Source: Candidatus Kosakonia sp. 282A-S69
GTDB lineage: Bacteria; Pseudomonadota; Gammaproteobacteria; Enterobacterales; Enterobacteriaceae
Length of the DNA stretch: 64,000 bases
Assembly (NCBI RefSeq): GCF_029433855.1
Contig: NZ_JAROAU010000003.1
Location: forward strand, 2,705,024-2,769,023
Reading direction: 5' to 3'
Every line of letters begins with the position of its first letter. The stretch's first letter is position 1. Below are positions 30,247 through 40,249 of this stretch, one piece after another. Position numbers and translations under genes: made by a program. The notes beneath the pieces are model-generated. The model ran no database searches. It had not been told where the DNA came from and saw nothing but the letters and a program-made list of their open reading frames with translations.

Positions 30247-30979
30247 AAAAGCTGACCGTCGCCTCAAGCGCCTGCGGCGTAATGCGATGCGCAACCCCCG
30301 CTTCCCACAGAAAAGTAAGATTAGCGTCACGCTGCGTATCGGTCAGCGCCTGCTGTAATCGGAAGGATTCAGCCGCGGGCACGACATCATCCGCTTCGCC
30401 ATGCCACAGCAGTAGCGGACGATCGGCCACCCTCTCCAGCTGGTCCGTCACTTCCCATTTTGCCAGCGGCGCGAGAATGGCGTCGAAAGTTTTCTGCTGC
30501 GCAGCGTTAGTGACCTCAAGCGGCGGAAACAGCGTGCGGGCAAGAGAGGTGAAGTAGCCCGAGCCCATCAGGCTGGCGACGCAGCGCACCTCCGGGTGAC
30601 CACTCATAATGCCCAATGCCGTCATGCCGCCCATCGAAGCGCCGCCCACCGCCAGCCGGTTGCCGTCAATAAGATTGCGCTGGCGCAGCGCATCACGCAG
30701 CGCGGCGAACTCTTCAAGGTTGCCCTGCAGGATTGGCCAGAACTGGCGCAAACGGCGTTCGCCATTGCCGCTAAAGCGCGCGCCATGATCGGGCGCGTCG
30801 GGCATGATCACGCGAAAACCCGCCTGCGCCAGCGCGACGGCGAAATAGCTGTAAACCAGCTTTGATGAGGTAAAGCCGTGGTAGAACACGACACAGGGGA
30901 GCGGTTGTTGCCCCTTTCCGGCCGGGAACGCGTGCAGCACTTCATTGCTCGCAAAGTGGTCTGTCTGAATTTCAATCAT
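30230..30979 (-). CDS. yjfP: YjfP, alpha/beta-hydrolase carboxylesterase
   Basis: 249-residue cytosolic esterase, the same length as E. coli YjfP. The catalytic serine is in the elbow VGGASMGGMTAL (near residue 117). An aspartate in LLLWHGEADDVVP (near 200) and the histidine in VAHRITPQA (near 232) complete the triad; the oxyanion motif is YHGFTSS. Active on short-chain esters in E. coli; the natural substrate is unknown. The C-terminus is intact despite the overlap with yjfY. Confidence 0.93.
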   Translation of the reverse strand: MIEIQTDHFASNEVLHAFPAGKGQQPLPCVVFYHGFTSSKLVYSYFAVALAQAGFRVIMPDAPDHGARFSGNGERRLRQFWPILQGNLEEFAALRDALRQRNLIDGNRLAVGGASMGGMTALGIMSGHPEVRCVASLMGSGYFTSLARTLFPPLEVTNAAQQKTFDAILAPLAKWEVTDQLERVADRPLLLWHGEADDVVPAAESFRLQQALTDTQRDANLTFLWEAGVAHRITPQALEATVSFFSRHL

Positions 30980-31166
30980 TTTTCCCTCCGTGATCTATAG
31001 TGCAGGTATGCCACCCGCAGCGCGCTGGCGCAAGCCAGATTCCGCATAAGCATTGCGCGTGATGAGAGCCAGCTTACGCTTTCAAAACACTTTCATTCGA
31101 AATCAGTGCTCAAGCTAACACTTCGGGAAGATGACTCCCAAAGTGAAACCTATCAGGAACTACACT

Positions 31167-31496
31167 ATGGCTATCAGTAGAGATAAGAAACCCATGCGCG
31201 CCCTGCTGCCGCTGCTGCTTGCCCTGCTTATCAGCGGCTGTACCGCGCTGGAGGGTAAACCGCAACCCGCACCGCCGGCGAAAGAGACGCCGCAAGAGAT
31301 CAGTCGAAATCAGACACAGGGATTGCGGGAGATTGGGGCGGTTAACGTCACGGTGATGGGCTCGCCCATGGATGTAGAAACAGCGCTCAAAGCCAAAGCC
31401 TCCGCGGCGAAAGCAGACTACTACGTCATCATCATGATGGATGACAGCGTATTTCCCGGCCGTTGGTATGGTCGCGCCCTGCTTTATCGATCGTAG
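31167..31496 (+). CDS. bsmA: BsmA (YjfO), DUF1471 biofilm/peroxide-stress lipoprotein
   Basis: 109 residues, the E. coli length, from ATG 31167 with AGGA nine bases upstream. An in-frame ATG at 31131 would add 12 residues before the signal. The lipobox LISGC (cysteine near residue 25) marks an outer- or inner-membrane lipoprotein. The DUF1471 domain follows (LREIGAVNVTVMGSPMDVETALKAKA..ADYYVIIMM). In E. coli it affects biofilm maturation and peroxide resistance. It precedes yjfN, also DUF1471. Confidence 0.87.
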   Translation: MAISRDKKPMRALLPLLLALLISGCTALEGKPQPAPPAKETPQEISRNQTQGLREIGAVNVTVMGSPMDVETALKAKASAAKADYYVIIMMDDSVFPGRWYGRALLYRS

Positions 31497-31633
31497 CGAG
31501 GCGTTGATTTTAAGGACTTTTACACTGCTTTGCGTCCATTGATGTTCTTCTGTGCACTATTGGGTTCTGACTTCTCTTGTGCGTAAGGAAGCCCCGATCC
31601 AACTCGGGGTAGCGAAAAATGGAGCTGACGACA

Positions 31634-31909
31634 ATGAAACAATCTCTCGCCTTAAACTCGCTGTTACTCTCTGCCGGTATGCTGAACACCACCGCGCAGT
31701 CTGCCGAGTTCGCCTGCGCCGATCGCGTGACCGGGCTCAACGAAATTGGCCTCATCTCGGTCGATAACGTTGCAGGCAGTCAGCAAGATGTTGAGCGTGT
31801 CATTGCCCTGAAAGCCGATGAACAGGGAGCCTCCTGGTATCGCATTATCCGTATGCAGGAGGCGATGCAGGTTGATTCATGGCAGGTGCAGGCGATTCTT
31901 TACGCCTGA
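31634..31909 (+). CDS. yjfN: YjfN, periplasmic DUF1471 activator of DegP
   Basis: 91 residues, the E. coli length. Signal sequence, then the DUF1471 fold (GLNEIGLISVDNVAGSQQDVE, ALKADEQGASWYRIIRM), ending in the hydrophobic ILYA. In E. coli the C-terminal hydrophobic residue lets YjfN dock on and activate the protease DegP before being degraded. The same ending here supports that role. ATG at 31634 with GGAG at 31621-31624; an upstream in-frame ATG at 31619 is unlikely. Confidence 0.88.
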   Translation: MKQSLALNSLLLSAGMLNTTAQSAEFACADRVTGLNEIGLISVDNVAGSQQDVERVIALKADEQGASWYRIIRMQEAMQVDSWQVQAILYA

Positions 31910-32020
31910 TTGTCGTTAATAAATACCCCTAATTCAGGGCGTTTTTTTATGCCCCTACTTTCTTTAAGATTATGTTATTCGGGTGATACAACCGTGTAAC
32001 GTATTGTTACAAATCGACGC

Positions 32021-32047
32021 TAAATATTGTCCGCTCCCTGCCGTTAA
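32021..32047 (+). promoter_or_regulatory. Sigma-28 (FliA) promoter of the Cache-type chemoreceptor
   Basis: TAAATATT, an 11-base spacer, then GCCGTTAA: one mismatch in the -10 and three in the -35 8-mer against the flagellar consensus. It lies 31 bases upstream of the ATG. Confidence 0.75.
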
Positions 32048-32078
32048 GGAGGCTCACACATAAAAAAACGGACATATT

Positions 32079-34013
32079 ATGAGCGCCCTCTTTCGTCGTG
32101 CCAGTCTCGGTGCAAAGCTCTCTTTGCTGACTGGCGCAAGCGTTGCGACGCTATTTCTTTTATTTACCTTTCTGATGAGCAACAACGCCAGCCAGCAGCT
32201 GGAAACACTGGCTATGGAAGATCTGCACAGCCAGTCTACCGGCGTGGTCGACATGGTAGAGATGTTCAACAGCAGCCTCAGTGAAGAAGTTGAAAGCTAC
32301 ACCCGATTGTTCAGCAGTTTCCTGCCGCAGCCGCTTGCCATTGACCCGCAGCAGCGCCGCGAGATTAACGGCATCGACGTTCCACTCCTCAAAGCCGGTG
32401 ACGTTGAGCTGCACAACAACAACACCATTCCTGATGACTTCCTTAACCGTACCGGCGCGATTGCTACTTTGTTCGTGCGCAGCGGTAACGAATTTGTGCG
32501 TGTCGCCACTTCTCTGCGCAAAGAGAATGGCGATCGCGCAATCGGCACCAAACTTGATCCCGCCGGCCCGGCGTTCGCACCGGTGATGAAAGGGGAAATC
32601 TATCGCGGCCTCGCGCTGCTGTTCGGCAAGCGCTATATCACCCAGTACCAGCCGGTAAAAGATGCCAGCGGCAACACCATCGCCATTCTGTTTGTCGGTG
32701 TCGATATCACCCGCTCCTGGCAGGTGATGCGCGGTAAAATCCTCGGGCGCAAACTGGGCGAAAGCGGACATTTCTACGTGATTGACCGCAACCCCGGTAA
32801 AAACCTCGGCAACTATCTGTTCCACGGCGACCAGGAGGGCAAGCGCCCGCAGTGGAGTGAAAGCGATCTGCAGGCGGTGCTGAACAATGAGAGCGGTACG
32901 CTGACGCAGGAGAGCGCGGATGGCCGCACGCTGCTGCTCTCCTACACTGCGCTGCCCGGCTGGAACTGGACGGTAGTCGGTGAAGTTGATAAAGCCACGC
33001 TGCTGCATGATGTTAACGCCATGCGTAACCAGTTCCTGCTGGCGGGCGTTATCGTCTCACTGCTCTTCGCCGCGCTGTTTGTGGTGATTATTCGCCGCTG
33101 GCTGTCGCGTCCGCTGCGCAGCGTAATCGACCTGGCACAGCAGTATGCCGCAGGCGATCTACGCGCCACGCTGGCGGTTGATCGTCACGATGAGGTCGGT
33201 CAGCTGATCGCCGCGATCAATGGCATTGGCGATGGGCTGCATAAAATTGTGCTGCAAGTGCGTGAATCCGCCGCCGAGATTAACCTCGGGACCAATGCGC
33301 TGGCTGCAGACAGCAGCGAGATCAGCGATCAGATTAATAAGCAGGCCAGCAGCGTGGAAGAGACCTCCGCCAGCATGGAGCAGATTGCCGCCACCGTGCA
33401 GCAAAACGCTGCCAATATGGAGCAGACGCAGCACCTGGTCAATGAAACCACCGACGCGGTGAAAAAAGGCGGCCAGACCGTCGAACACTCCGTGGAGACG
33501 ATGGAAGATATTCGCGCCGCCTCACAGCGTATTGCCGATATTACCCACGTGATTGAGTCGATTGCCTTCCAGACCAACATCCTTGCGCTTAACGCGGCGG
33601 TGGAAGCGGCGCGCGCAGGCGAGCATGGCAAAGGCTTTGCCGTGGTTGCCCAGGAAGTACGTGCCCTGGCGGCACGCAGCGCCAATGCGGTGAAAGAGAT
33701 TGACGCGCTGATTGGCGATACGCTGAAAAAAGTGGGCGAAGGCCACTCCCAGTCGGAGGCGACCCGCATCGCGATGCAGGCGATCATCAATCACATGAAC
33801 AATATTAACCAGTTAGTGCATGAGATTAACCATGCCTCGCATGAGCAATCTGCCGGCATTAATCAGGTGAACCTGGCGATGACGCACATTGGCGATGCCA
33901 CGCACATCAACGCCGGACGCGTGACCCAGAGTGAAGAGACCGCCCGCATTCTGCGTGAGAAAGGGGCGCATCTGAGCGAGCTGGTTAGCCTGTTCCGCTT
34001 AAAAATGGATTAA
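32079..34013 (+). CDS. Methyl-accepting chemotaxis protein with Cache-type sensor
   Basis: 644 residues: TM1 about 12-34, a periplasmic sensor of about 270 residues resembling the Cache3-Cache2 fusion ([21 protein letters not shown]..., [26 protein letters not shown]), TM2 about 312-333, HAMP, and a signalling domain with the tip [22 protein letters not shown]. There is no C-terminal NWETF-like pentapeptide (ends [10 protein letters not shown]), so adaptation would rely on other receptors or be low. Sigma-28-like promoter upstream. Its stop shares bases with the aidB stop on the other strand. Ligand unknown, probably a small organic acid or similar metabolite. Confidence 0.9.
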   Translation: MSALFRRASLGAKLSLLTGASVATLFLLFTFLMSNNASQQLETLAMEDLHSQSTGVVDMVEMFNSSLSEEVESYTRLFSSFLPQPLAIDPQQRREINGIDVPLLKAGDVELHNNNTIPDDFLNRTGAIATLFVRSGNEFVRVATSLRKENGDRAIGTKLDPAGPAFAPVMKGEIYRGLALLFGKRYITQYQPVKDASGNTIAILFVGVDITRSWQVMRGKILGRKLGESGHFYVIDRNPGKNLGNYLFHGDQEGKRPQWSESDLQAVLNNESGTLTQESADGRTLLLSYTALPGWNWTVVGEVDKATLLHDVNAMRNQFLLAGVIVSLLFAALFVVIIRRWLSRPLRSVIDLAQQYAAGDLRATLAVDRHDEVGQLIAAINGIGDGLHKIVLQVRESAAEINLGTNALAADSSEISDQINKQASSVEETSASMEQIAATVQQNAANMEQTQHLVNETTDAVKKGGQTVEHSVETMEDIRAASQRIADITHVIESIAFQTNILALNAAVEAARAGEHGKGFAVVAQEVRALAARSANAVKEIDALIGDTLKKVGEGHSQSEATRIAMQAIINHMNNINQLVHEINHASHEQSAGINQVNLAMTHIGDATHINAGRVTQSEETARILREKGAHLSELVSLFRLKMD

Positions 34014-35629
34014 TGGGCTCCGCCCGTGGCGCGAAGCAGCAGGTCATTTTTCACCTGTTCATCAAGGCGCGACGTGCCGCGGGTATCAAGCATCATCTGG
34101 CACCACGCCTGCGCGATCGGCGGCGAGGCGTGCCGCAACATTTGCGCACCGACGCCCAGCAGCCAGAGCTGCCGGGCAACGTCCCGCCCTTGCGCTTCGT
34201 CCGGCTTACGCAGCCGGGGCTGAAGCTGTCGCCAGGCGCGTTCGAAATGGCGATCCCGCCCTTTTACCGCCGCAAACTCTTCGCTTAATAACGTCAGCAC
34301 ACCCGGCTGTTTAGCCAGCACGCGTAGCACATCCAGGCACATGACGTTTCCCGATCCTTCCCAGATACTGTTAACCGGCACTTCGCGGTAGAGCCGCGGC
34401 AACTCGCTCTCTTCGCAGTAGCCGATCCCTCCCAACACCTCCATCGCTTCGGCGACGAACGGCATGCCGCTTTTACACACCGCAAACTTCGCCACCGGCG
34501 TAAAGAGCCGCGCCCATAATGCTTCCTGCGCATCCGCCCGGTTATCCCACGCGCGGGCGAGGCGAAAGAGCATTGCTGTTTGTCCCTCAAGCTGCAACGC
34601 CATGCGGCTGAGCACATCACGCATTAGGGGTTGGTCGACAAGGTTTTTGCCAAACGCCTGGCGATGATGGGCATGATAGAGCGCCACCGAGAAGGCGCGG
34701 CGCATCAGGCCATGGCTGCCGAGGGCGCAGTCAAAGCGCGTCAGCCCGCCCATTTTGAGGATCTGGCGTACGCCGTCGCCCTCTTCGCCCAGCAGCCAGC
34801 CGCAGGCGTCAACAAACTCCGCTTCGCTGCTGGCATTCGAGCGGTTACCCAACTTCTCTTTGAGGCGTTCCAGCCGCACGCCGTTACGCTCACCATCCGG
34901 CAGAAAGCGCGGCACAAAGAAGCAGGAGAGCCCGCCCGGCGTCTGCGCCAGCACCAGGTGCGCATCACTTTGCGGCACCGAAAAGAACCACTTATGTCCC
35001 ACCAGCCGGTAGTGATCGCCGCTCTTCTCCGCCCGCGTAGTGTTGCTCAGCACATCAGAGCCGCCCTGTTTCTCTGTCATCCCCATGCCAATGAGCAGAC
35101 CGCGCTTCTCCCCGCCCGGCAGCAGATGGGGATCGTAGCGATCGCTGAGCAGCGGTTGCTGCCAGCCTGCAAAAGCAGCGGGAAGTGCCTGCTGCAGTAA
35201 TGGCGTGGCGGCAAAGGTCATGGTGACGGGGCAAAGGGTGCCGGACTCCACCTGCGCATGTAGCACGAAGCGGGCGCTGCGCGCGACAAACGATCCGGCG
35301 CGCGCCTGCTCCTCCCACGCCAGGTTATGCACGCGGTTGCTGCACAGCCCCTGCATCAAAAGGTGCCAGGCCGGATGGAAGCGCACATCATCCAGCCGCT
35401 CGCCGGTACTGCTGTAGCGCTGCAGTTCCGGCGGATTGACATTCGCCAGGCGACCAAGCTCAAGGGATTCCGCCGTGCCAAGCTGCTGCCCGATGCTGGC
35501 GAGCAGCTCGGCGTCCCACGCCGCGCCCTCGCGTAGCACTGCGTCATAGAGAGGACGGTCAGACAGAAACAGGTTGCTGTTGTGCAGGGGAATAGGTTGG
35601 TTAAAAACGGTGTGCGTTTGCCAGCGCAT
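34010..35629 (-). CDS. aidB: AidB, acyl-CoA-dehydrogenase-family alkylation-response protein
   Basis: 539 residues (541 in E. coli). Acyl-CoA dehydrogenase fold with FAD-binding motifs [13 protein letters not shown] and [14 protein letters not shown], the helical domain [18 protein letters not shown], and a DNA-binding C-terminal extension of about 100 residues typical of AidB. It belongs to the adaptive response to alkylating agents. ATG 35629, with GGAGGGAG upstream, is preferred to the frame's upstream limit at 35704. It converges on the Cache chemoreceptor, sharing stop-codon bases. Confidence 0.95.
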   Translation of the reverse strand: MRWQTHTVFNQPIPLHNSNLFLSDRPLYDAVLREGAAWDAELLASIGQQLGTAESLELGRLANVNPPELQRYSSTGERLDDVRFHPAWHLLMQGLCSNRVHNLAWEEQARAGSFVARSARFVLHAQVESGTLCPVTMTFAATPLLQQALPAAFAGWQQPLLSDRYDPHLLPGGEKRGLLIGMGMTEKQGGSDVLSNTTRAEKSGDHYRLVGHKWFFSVPQSDAHLVLAQTPGGLSCFFVPRFLPDGERNGVRLERLKEKLGNRSNASSEAEFVDACGWLLGEEGDGVRQILKMGGLTRFDCALGSHGLMRRAFSVALYHAHHRQAFGKNLVDQPLMRDVLSRMALQLEGQTAMLFRLARAWDNRADAQEALWARLFTPVAKFAVCKSGMPFVAEAMEVLGGIGYCEESELPRLYREVPVNSIWEGSGNVMCLDVLRVLAKQPGVLTLLSEEFAAVKGRDRHFERAWRQLQPRLRKPDEAQGRDVARQLWLLGVGAQMLRHASPPIAQAWCQMMLDTRGTSRLDEQVKNDLLLRATGGAH

Positions 35630-35745
35630 GCTCGCTCCCTCCTTCAATTGCCACGCCGCTAAGTATGGACAGCCCGAGCTGGCGCTGCATGGGAGGGGAG
35701 TCACACAGCGGTAATATCATTACCATCAATCGTGAAACGGCTCAC

Positions 35746-35824
35746 ATTATTCAGGAATAATATATTTCCCTGCGAATATTCTAATGAATAATTTATTCTC
35801 ACCTTCCCAACGAGAATCATTATG
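35746..35824. promoter_or_regulatory. Palindrome array upstream of the MHS transporter
   Basis: Three AT-rich palindromic sites in 80 bases: ATTATTC-AG-GAATAAT (35746-35761), GAATAA-T-TTATTC (35786-35798), and a Fur-like 19-mer at 35806-35824 containing GAGAATCATTATG (13 of 19 Fur-consensus positions) that covers the start codon at 35822. The spacing suggests a multi-site operator. Confidence 0.45.
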
Positions 35825-37111
35825 CATTCACCTCACCCTGCGCCAGATGCGCACAAGCGCGCGCTAATCGCCGGCTCAATTGGCAACTTTATCGAGTGGT
35901 ACGAATTCGCGGTGTATGGCTTTCTCGCCACCGTGATGGCGAAAAACTTCTTCCAGCTGGCGGGCGACACGGGGTTGACCAGCCTGATCCTCACTTACGC
36001 GTCGTTTGCCATCGCCTTTTTCTTTCGCCCGCTGGGCGCGGTGCTGTTCGGGCGCATTGGCGATCGGCTCGGGCGCAAACCGACGCTGATTATCGTACTG
36101 GTACTGATGACGCTGACTACCGCCGCTATCGGTATGGTGCCGGTCTATGCATCGATAGGTATTGCCGCGCCGCTGATTGTTACGGGGCTGCGCATTTTGC
36201 AGGGGCTGTTTGCCGGCGGTGAGTATGGCGGCGCAGTGTCGCTGATGACCGAGTTTGCACCGCGCGGCAAACGCGGGCTGTATGGCGCATGGCAATCCTT
36301 TACCGTTGCGCTGGGGCTGCTCAGCGGTGCAGGCGTGGTGGCGCTGCTCTCAGCGATCCTCACGCCGGAAGCGCTGCATGCGTGGGGCTGGCGCATTCCT
36401 TTCTTCCTCGCCCTGCCGATGGGCGTGGTCGCGCTGTGGCTACGGGTGAGCATGGAGGAGACGCCGAGCTTTGTGCAGCAGCAGGAGAAACCGATCGTTC
36501 AGCGAGCCAACCGCGCCGCGACGCTGAAAGCGATTTTTATGGGTATCGGCCGGGTGATGGTCTGGTCTGCCGCCGGGTATACCTATCTGGTGATTATGCC
36601 GACTTACCTGCAATCGGCGCTGCATACCGGCTTTAACCAGGCGCTACTGATTGCCGTCATCTCTAACGTTGGCTTTGCGCTGACCATTATTCCTGCCGGG
36701 ATAGCAAGCGACCGGTATGGCCGCCGCACGGTGATGCTGACAGCGACCATTTTGCTACTGATCCTCGCGCTGCCGCTGCTCAAAATCCTGCAGGCAGAGT
36801 CGAGCACGCTGGCGGTGAAAGCGGTGGTGGTGCTGATTGCGGGTGGACTGGTGGGTGTGCTGGCAGGCCCCGGCCCGGCGATGCTGTCAGAGATGTTTCC
36901 AACGCGGGTGCGCTACACAGGCCTGGGCGTGGCCTATTCGCTCTCAAACGCTCTCTTTTCGGGCTGTGCAGGCTTGATCATCACCGGCCTGATTAAGGAG
37001 ACCGGCAACCTGGATATTCCGGCGTATTACGTGATGGCGACGGCGGGGGTGAGTATTGCGGCGCTGATGACGCTCAATAAAGATGACCATTTGCGGTCTT
37101 TAGAGGAGTAA
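35822..37111 (+). CDS. MHS-family (metabolite:H+ symporter) major facilitator transporter
   Basis: 429 residues, twelve membrane helices. Opens with the MHS pattern IGNFIEWYEFAVYGFLA; the MFS loop 2-3 motif GRIGDRLGRKP is near residue 80; then GLFAGGEYGGAV and SEMFPTRVRYTGLGVAYSL. The family includes ProP, KgtP, ShiA and citrate carriers, so the substrate is probably a small organic acid or zwitterion; I cannot tell which. It occupies the aidB-rlmB interval where E. coli has yjfI to yjfC. Fur-like palindromes overlap its start. Confidence 0.87.
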   Translation: MHSPHPAPDAHKRALIAGSIGNFIEWYEFAVYGFLATVMAKNFFQLAGDTGLTSLILTYASFAIAFFFRPLGAVLFGRIGDRLGRKPTLIIVLVLMTLTTAAIGMVPVYASIGIAAPLIVTGLRILQGLFAGGEYGGAVSLMTEFAPRGKRGLYGAWQSFTVALGLLSGAGVVALLSAILTPEALHAWGWRIPFFLALPMGVVALWLRVSMEETPSFVQQQEKPIVQRANRAATLKAIFMGIGRVMVWSAAGYTYLVIMPTYLQSALHTGFNQALLIAVISNVGFALTIIPAGIASDRYGRRTVMLTATILLLILALPLLKILQAESSTLAVKAVVVLIAGGLVGVLAGPGPAMLSEMFPTRVRYTGLGVAYSLSNALFSGCAGLIITGLIKETGNLDIPAYYVMATAGVSIAALMTLNKDDHLRSLEE

Positions 37112-37126
37112 CGGTGCGCTTTTAGA

Positions 37127-37271
37127 GAGGCCGGATAAGCAAACCGCTATCCGGCATTGTTGCGTAGGCCGGATAACGAAGCGCCATCCGGCATTGTTCC
37201 GTAGGCCGGATAAGCGAAGCGCCATCCGGCATTGTTTCGTAGGCCGGATAAGCGAAGCGCCATCCGGCATT
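37127..37271. repeat. Tandem REP array, four units
   Basis: Four head-to-tail copies of a palindromic unit (GTAGGCCGGATAAGCGAAGC-GCCATCCGGC type) at about 37-base intervals, ending 8 bases before the rlmB stop. The last two are nearly identical; the first is the most diverged. It lies between convergent MHS-transporter and rlmB ends. Confidence 0.92.
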
Positions 37272-37279
37272 AAATCCAC

Positions 37280-38011
37280 TTAACTACGCTGACGCACCGC
37301 TTCAAACAGGCAGATACCGGTCGCGACCGAAACGTTCAGCGAGGAGACGCTGCCCGCCATCGGGATGCTAATCAGCTCATCGCAGTGCTCGCGGGTCAGA
37401 CGGCGCATACCTTCGCCTTCCGCGCCCATCACCAGCGCCATCGGCCCGGTCATTTTGCTCTGGAACAGGGTATGATCCGCTTCGCCCGCGGTGCCGACAA
37501 TCCAGATATTCTCTTCCTGCAGCAGACGCATGGTGCGCGCCAGGTTGGTTACGCGGATCAGCGGTACATTCTCCGCCGCGCCGCAGGCCACCTTTTTCGC
37601 CGTCGCGTTCAGCTGCGCCGATTTGTCCTTCGGCACGATCACCGCATGGACGCCCGCCGCATCGGCGCTACGCAAACAGGCCCCGAGGTTATGGGGATCC
37701 GTGACGCCATCAAGGATCAAAAAGAAGGGTTGATCGAGGCTGGCGATCAGATCCGGCAGATCGTTCTCCTGATACTGACGACCGGGCTTAACGCGTGCAA
37801 TGATCCCCTGGTGCACCGCGCCTTCGCTCTTCTCATCCAGATACTGGCGGTTTGCCACCTGAATCACCACGCCCTGCGCTTCCAGCGCGTGGATCAGCGG
37901 CAGAAGGCGTTTATCTTCGCGGCCTTTCAGAATAAAAACTTCCTGAAAACGCTCCGGGGCGCGCTCCAGCAGGGCCTGCACCGCATGGATGCCGTAAATC
38001 ATTTCACTCAT
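37280..38011 (-). CDS. rlmB: RlmB, 23S rRNA 2'-O-ribose methyltransferase (Gm2251)
   Basis: 243-residue SpoU-family (SPOUT) methyltransferase. N-terminal substrate-binding domain [16 protein letters not shown], linker, then the knotted catalytic domain with motifs [20 protein letters not shown] (near residue 115) and [18 protein letters not shown] at the C-terminus. In E. coli it directly follows rnr in the nsrR-rnr-rlmB unit; here 9.5 kb of other genes lie between, so rlmB must have its own promoter or use that of the inserted chemoreceptor. Confidence 0.97.
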   Translation of the reverse strand: MSEMIYGIHAVQALLERAPERFQEVFILKGREDKRLLPLIHALEAQGVVIQVANRQYLDEKSEGAVHQGIIARVKPGRQYQENDLPDLIASLDQPFFLILDGVTDPHNLGACLRSADAAGVHAVIVPKDKSAQLNATAKKVACGAAENVPLIRVTNLARTMRLLQEENIWIVGTAGEADHTLFQSKMTGPMALVMGAEGEGMRRLTREHCDELISIPMAGSVSSLNVSVATGICLFEAVRQRS

Positions 38012-38158
38012 TGATGGTACTCATTTGGGGCGGTTTGCGCCGGGTTGTTAGGGCCGTGATAGAGATCACCGGCGCCCATTATAACCAACCCACGCCTCAG
38101 GTCGAACTTAACCCGCCGCACGAGGCGGCAGGTTTATGTAAGCCCCGGCAATTGCGCG

Positions 38159-40084
38159 TTAAAAACTCTCCCAACTTGTCTCTGCGAGGGCCGGTTTAAG
38201 CGCAGCGTTCTTGCTCGCCGCTGGCTTTTTCGCGGCCTGCGCTTTATGGCCGGAGAGGGTAAAGATGGAGATAGTCTGCTCCAGTTCGCGCGCCTGCTCT
38301 TCGAGAGAGCTGGCCGCCGCGGAGGACTCCTCCACCAGCGCGGCGTTCTGCTGTGTGGTGGTGTCCATCTCTGCCATCGCCTGGCCAATCTGGGAGATGC
38401 CACGGCTCTGCTCTTCTGACGCGCCGGCAATCTCATTCATGATATTGCGTACCTGGGCAACAGAGGTGACGATCCCCTCCATCGCTTCACCGGCACCCGC
38501 CACCAGCTTAGAGCCGTTCTCCACCTGGTCGCCCGCTTCGTGGATCAGGGCCTCAATCTCTTTCGCCGCCGTGGCGCTGCGCTGCGCCAGCGTTCTCACC
38601 TCACCTGCGACTACGGCAAAACCGCGTCCCTGTTCCCCCGCACGCGCGGCTTCTACCGCGGCATTAAGGGCGAGAATATTGGTCTGGAAGGCGATGCTGT
38701 TAATGACGTTGATGATGTCGCCGATTTTGTGCGAGCTGGCGCGGATCCCCTCCATCGTCGTGATCACTTCACCAACAATCTTGCCGCCACGATCGGCGTT
38801 AGAAGAGGCTTCTGCCGCCAGTTTGCTGGCATGACTGGCGTTGTCAGCATTCTGTTTCACCGTCGAGGTCAATTGTTCCATGCTGGCGGCGGTTTCCACT
38901 ACCGCTGCAGACTGCTGCTCCGTACGCGAGGAGAGGTCGATATTGCCGGCGGCAATTTCCGCTGAAGCGCGCGATACGCTCTCCACGCCGCTACGTACGC
39001 GAGAGATTACCTCTTTCAGGTTCTCATTCATCACAGAGACCGCTTGCAGCAGCAGCCCTGGCTCATCGCGGCGTTCGGTAGAGATAGACAGGGTGAGATC
39101 GCCCTGCGAAATGCGCTCGGCGATATGCAGCGTTTCACGCAGCGGACGGGTAATGTTACGGGTGATGCGCCAGGCAATCAGCAGCGCAATCGCAATGCCT
39201 ACCGCCGCAGCAATCAGCATGATAGTCATCGCATGAGACATGGTCTCCTTCACCTGCGCCTGCTGCCAGTTGAAGAAATTCTCAACGGATTCGTTTAACT
39301 GGGTCGCGGTGCCGGTCAGGGTTTTGGATTGCGTCGCCTGATCGGCAAATGCGGTGACGAACTGGTCAATATTCCCCTGCAGGCTGCCAATCTCTGTGGT
39401 CAGCGCGGCGTTTAAGGAAGCGAGTTCACCGCCCTGCCCGGCCAGTGCGTTTCCATATTCAGCGCTTTGCTGAAGCGTCGTGCTGAGACGGGCGGCCGTA
39501 TCAGCGCTGCCGGAGTCAATCAGCTCTTCAATTAACAGCGCCGACTGCTGCAACCGGGCCTCAAGGCGCACGGCCACCACCGCACTTTCAGGTGTGAGAC
39601 TACTGCTGTCCCCCAACGATGCCGCCTGCTGTGCGATATCTTCAATCTTCGCGCTACGCAATGCAGTAGCCAGTTCATTCCGTCGTTTTATTGACGAGAC
39701 GAACGAGCTCCTTTGCGTCATGTAGGTATCCGCTTGCTGTTGCAGGCTATCGATTTTTGCGCGGCCCTCTTCACTCCAGGAAAAAGTATCCAGCGAGTTC
39801 ACTTGTTCAATAATTTTTTGTAAAGCCTTCAGGTTTTTATCAGCGTTTTCCACCGAGCCGGTATATTGATAAAGCGTGCGATTAAGGCGTGCGGTGCTAA
39901 GAGTATTTACCATCTGAACGGTAACCGCTTCTTTATCCGCATTTTCTTCAACTTTTTTAAAGCCAATAAGACCCGTGGCAACGGTAATCATCATAATAAT
40001 AAGCACGATAATAAAACTGGAGGTCAGTTTTTTGCCGACGCTTAAATTATTCGCAATGTTTCCTACAAAAGCGGTAACGGACAT
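38159..40084 (-). CDS. Methyl-accepting chemotaxis protein with long helical sensor (HBM-like)
   Basis: 641 residues from ATG 40084 with GGTGA just before it; an ATG at 40096 is also possible. TM1 about 21-43, then a helical periplasmic domain of about 240 residues (rich in Leu/Gln/Ser, no Cache motifs), the size of an HBM sensor; TM2 about 285-308; HAMP; and signalling domain with [23 protein letters not shown]. It ends SWESF, a variant of the NWETF CheR/CheB tether. HBM receptors known elsewhere sense TCA-cycle acids or similar compounds; the ligand here is unknown. It lies between rlmB and the YfaZ-like gene. Confidence 0.88.
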   Translation of the reverse strand: MSVTAFVGNIANNLSVGKKLTSSFIIVLIIMMITVATGLIGFKKVEENADKEAVTVQMVNTLSTARLNRTLYQYTGSVENADKNLKALQKIIEQVNSLDTFSWSEEGRAKIDSLQQQADTYMTQRSSFVSSIKRRNELATALRSAKIEDIAQQAASLGDSSSLTPESAVVAVRLEARLQQSALLIEELIDSGSADTAARLSTTLQQSAEYGNALAGQGGELASLNAALTTEIGSLQGNIDQFVTAFADQATQSKTLTGTATQLNESVENFFNWQQAQVKETMSHAMTIMLIAAAVGIAIALLIAWRITRNITRPLRETLHIAERISQGDLTLSISTERRDEPGLLLQAVSVMNENLKEVISRVRSGVESVSRASAEIAAGNIDLSSRTEQQSAAVVETAASMEQLTSTVKQNADNASHASKLAAEASSNADRGGKIVGEVITTMEGIRASSHKIGDIINVINSIAFQTNILALNAAVEAARAGEQGRGFAVVAGEVRTLAQRSATAAKEIEALIHEAGDQVENGSKLVAGAGEAMEGIVTSVAQVRNIMNEIAGASEEQSRGISQIGQAMAEMDTTTQQNAALVEESSAAASSLEEQARELEQTISIFTLSGHKAQAAKKPAASKNAALKPALAETSWESF

Positions 40085-40124
40085 AGAGTTCACCATAAAG
40101 TTAGATTGGGGCGCGATGAGTCAG

Positions 40125-40152
40125 TTATCGTCACTAATAAAATTTAACTTTA
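40125..40152 (-). promoter_or_regulatory. Sigma-28-like promoter of the HBM-type chemoreceptor
   Basis: Minus-strand TAAAGTTA, 12-base spacer, GACGATAA. One base longer than the ideal spacing, with one mismatch in each element. 41 bases upstream of the chosen ATG. Confidence 0.6.
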
Positions 40153-40249
40153 TGATTTATTCATGTGGTAATTAGCCAAGTGAAGATTTCATGATCTAAA
40201 TCACGTATTCCTGTAATTCGCTTTGCGCTTATTACAGATAAAATTAATA

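Noticed and set aside
31963-31989. Alternative sigma-28-like site further upstream of the Cache-type chemoreceptor
   Set aside because: The -35 and -10 cannot both be aligned at the right spacing; the site at 32021-32047 is much better.
32046-32052. AAGGAGG upstream of the Cache-type chemoreceptor
   Set aside because: It overlaps the -10 of the sigma-28-like promoter and lies 26 bases before the ATG, so it is unlikely to be in the mRNA or to act as its ribosome site.
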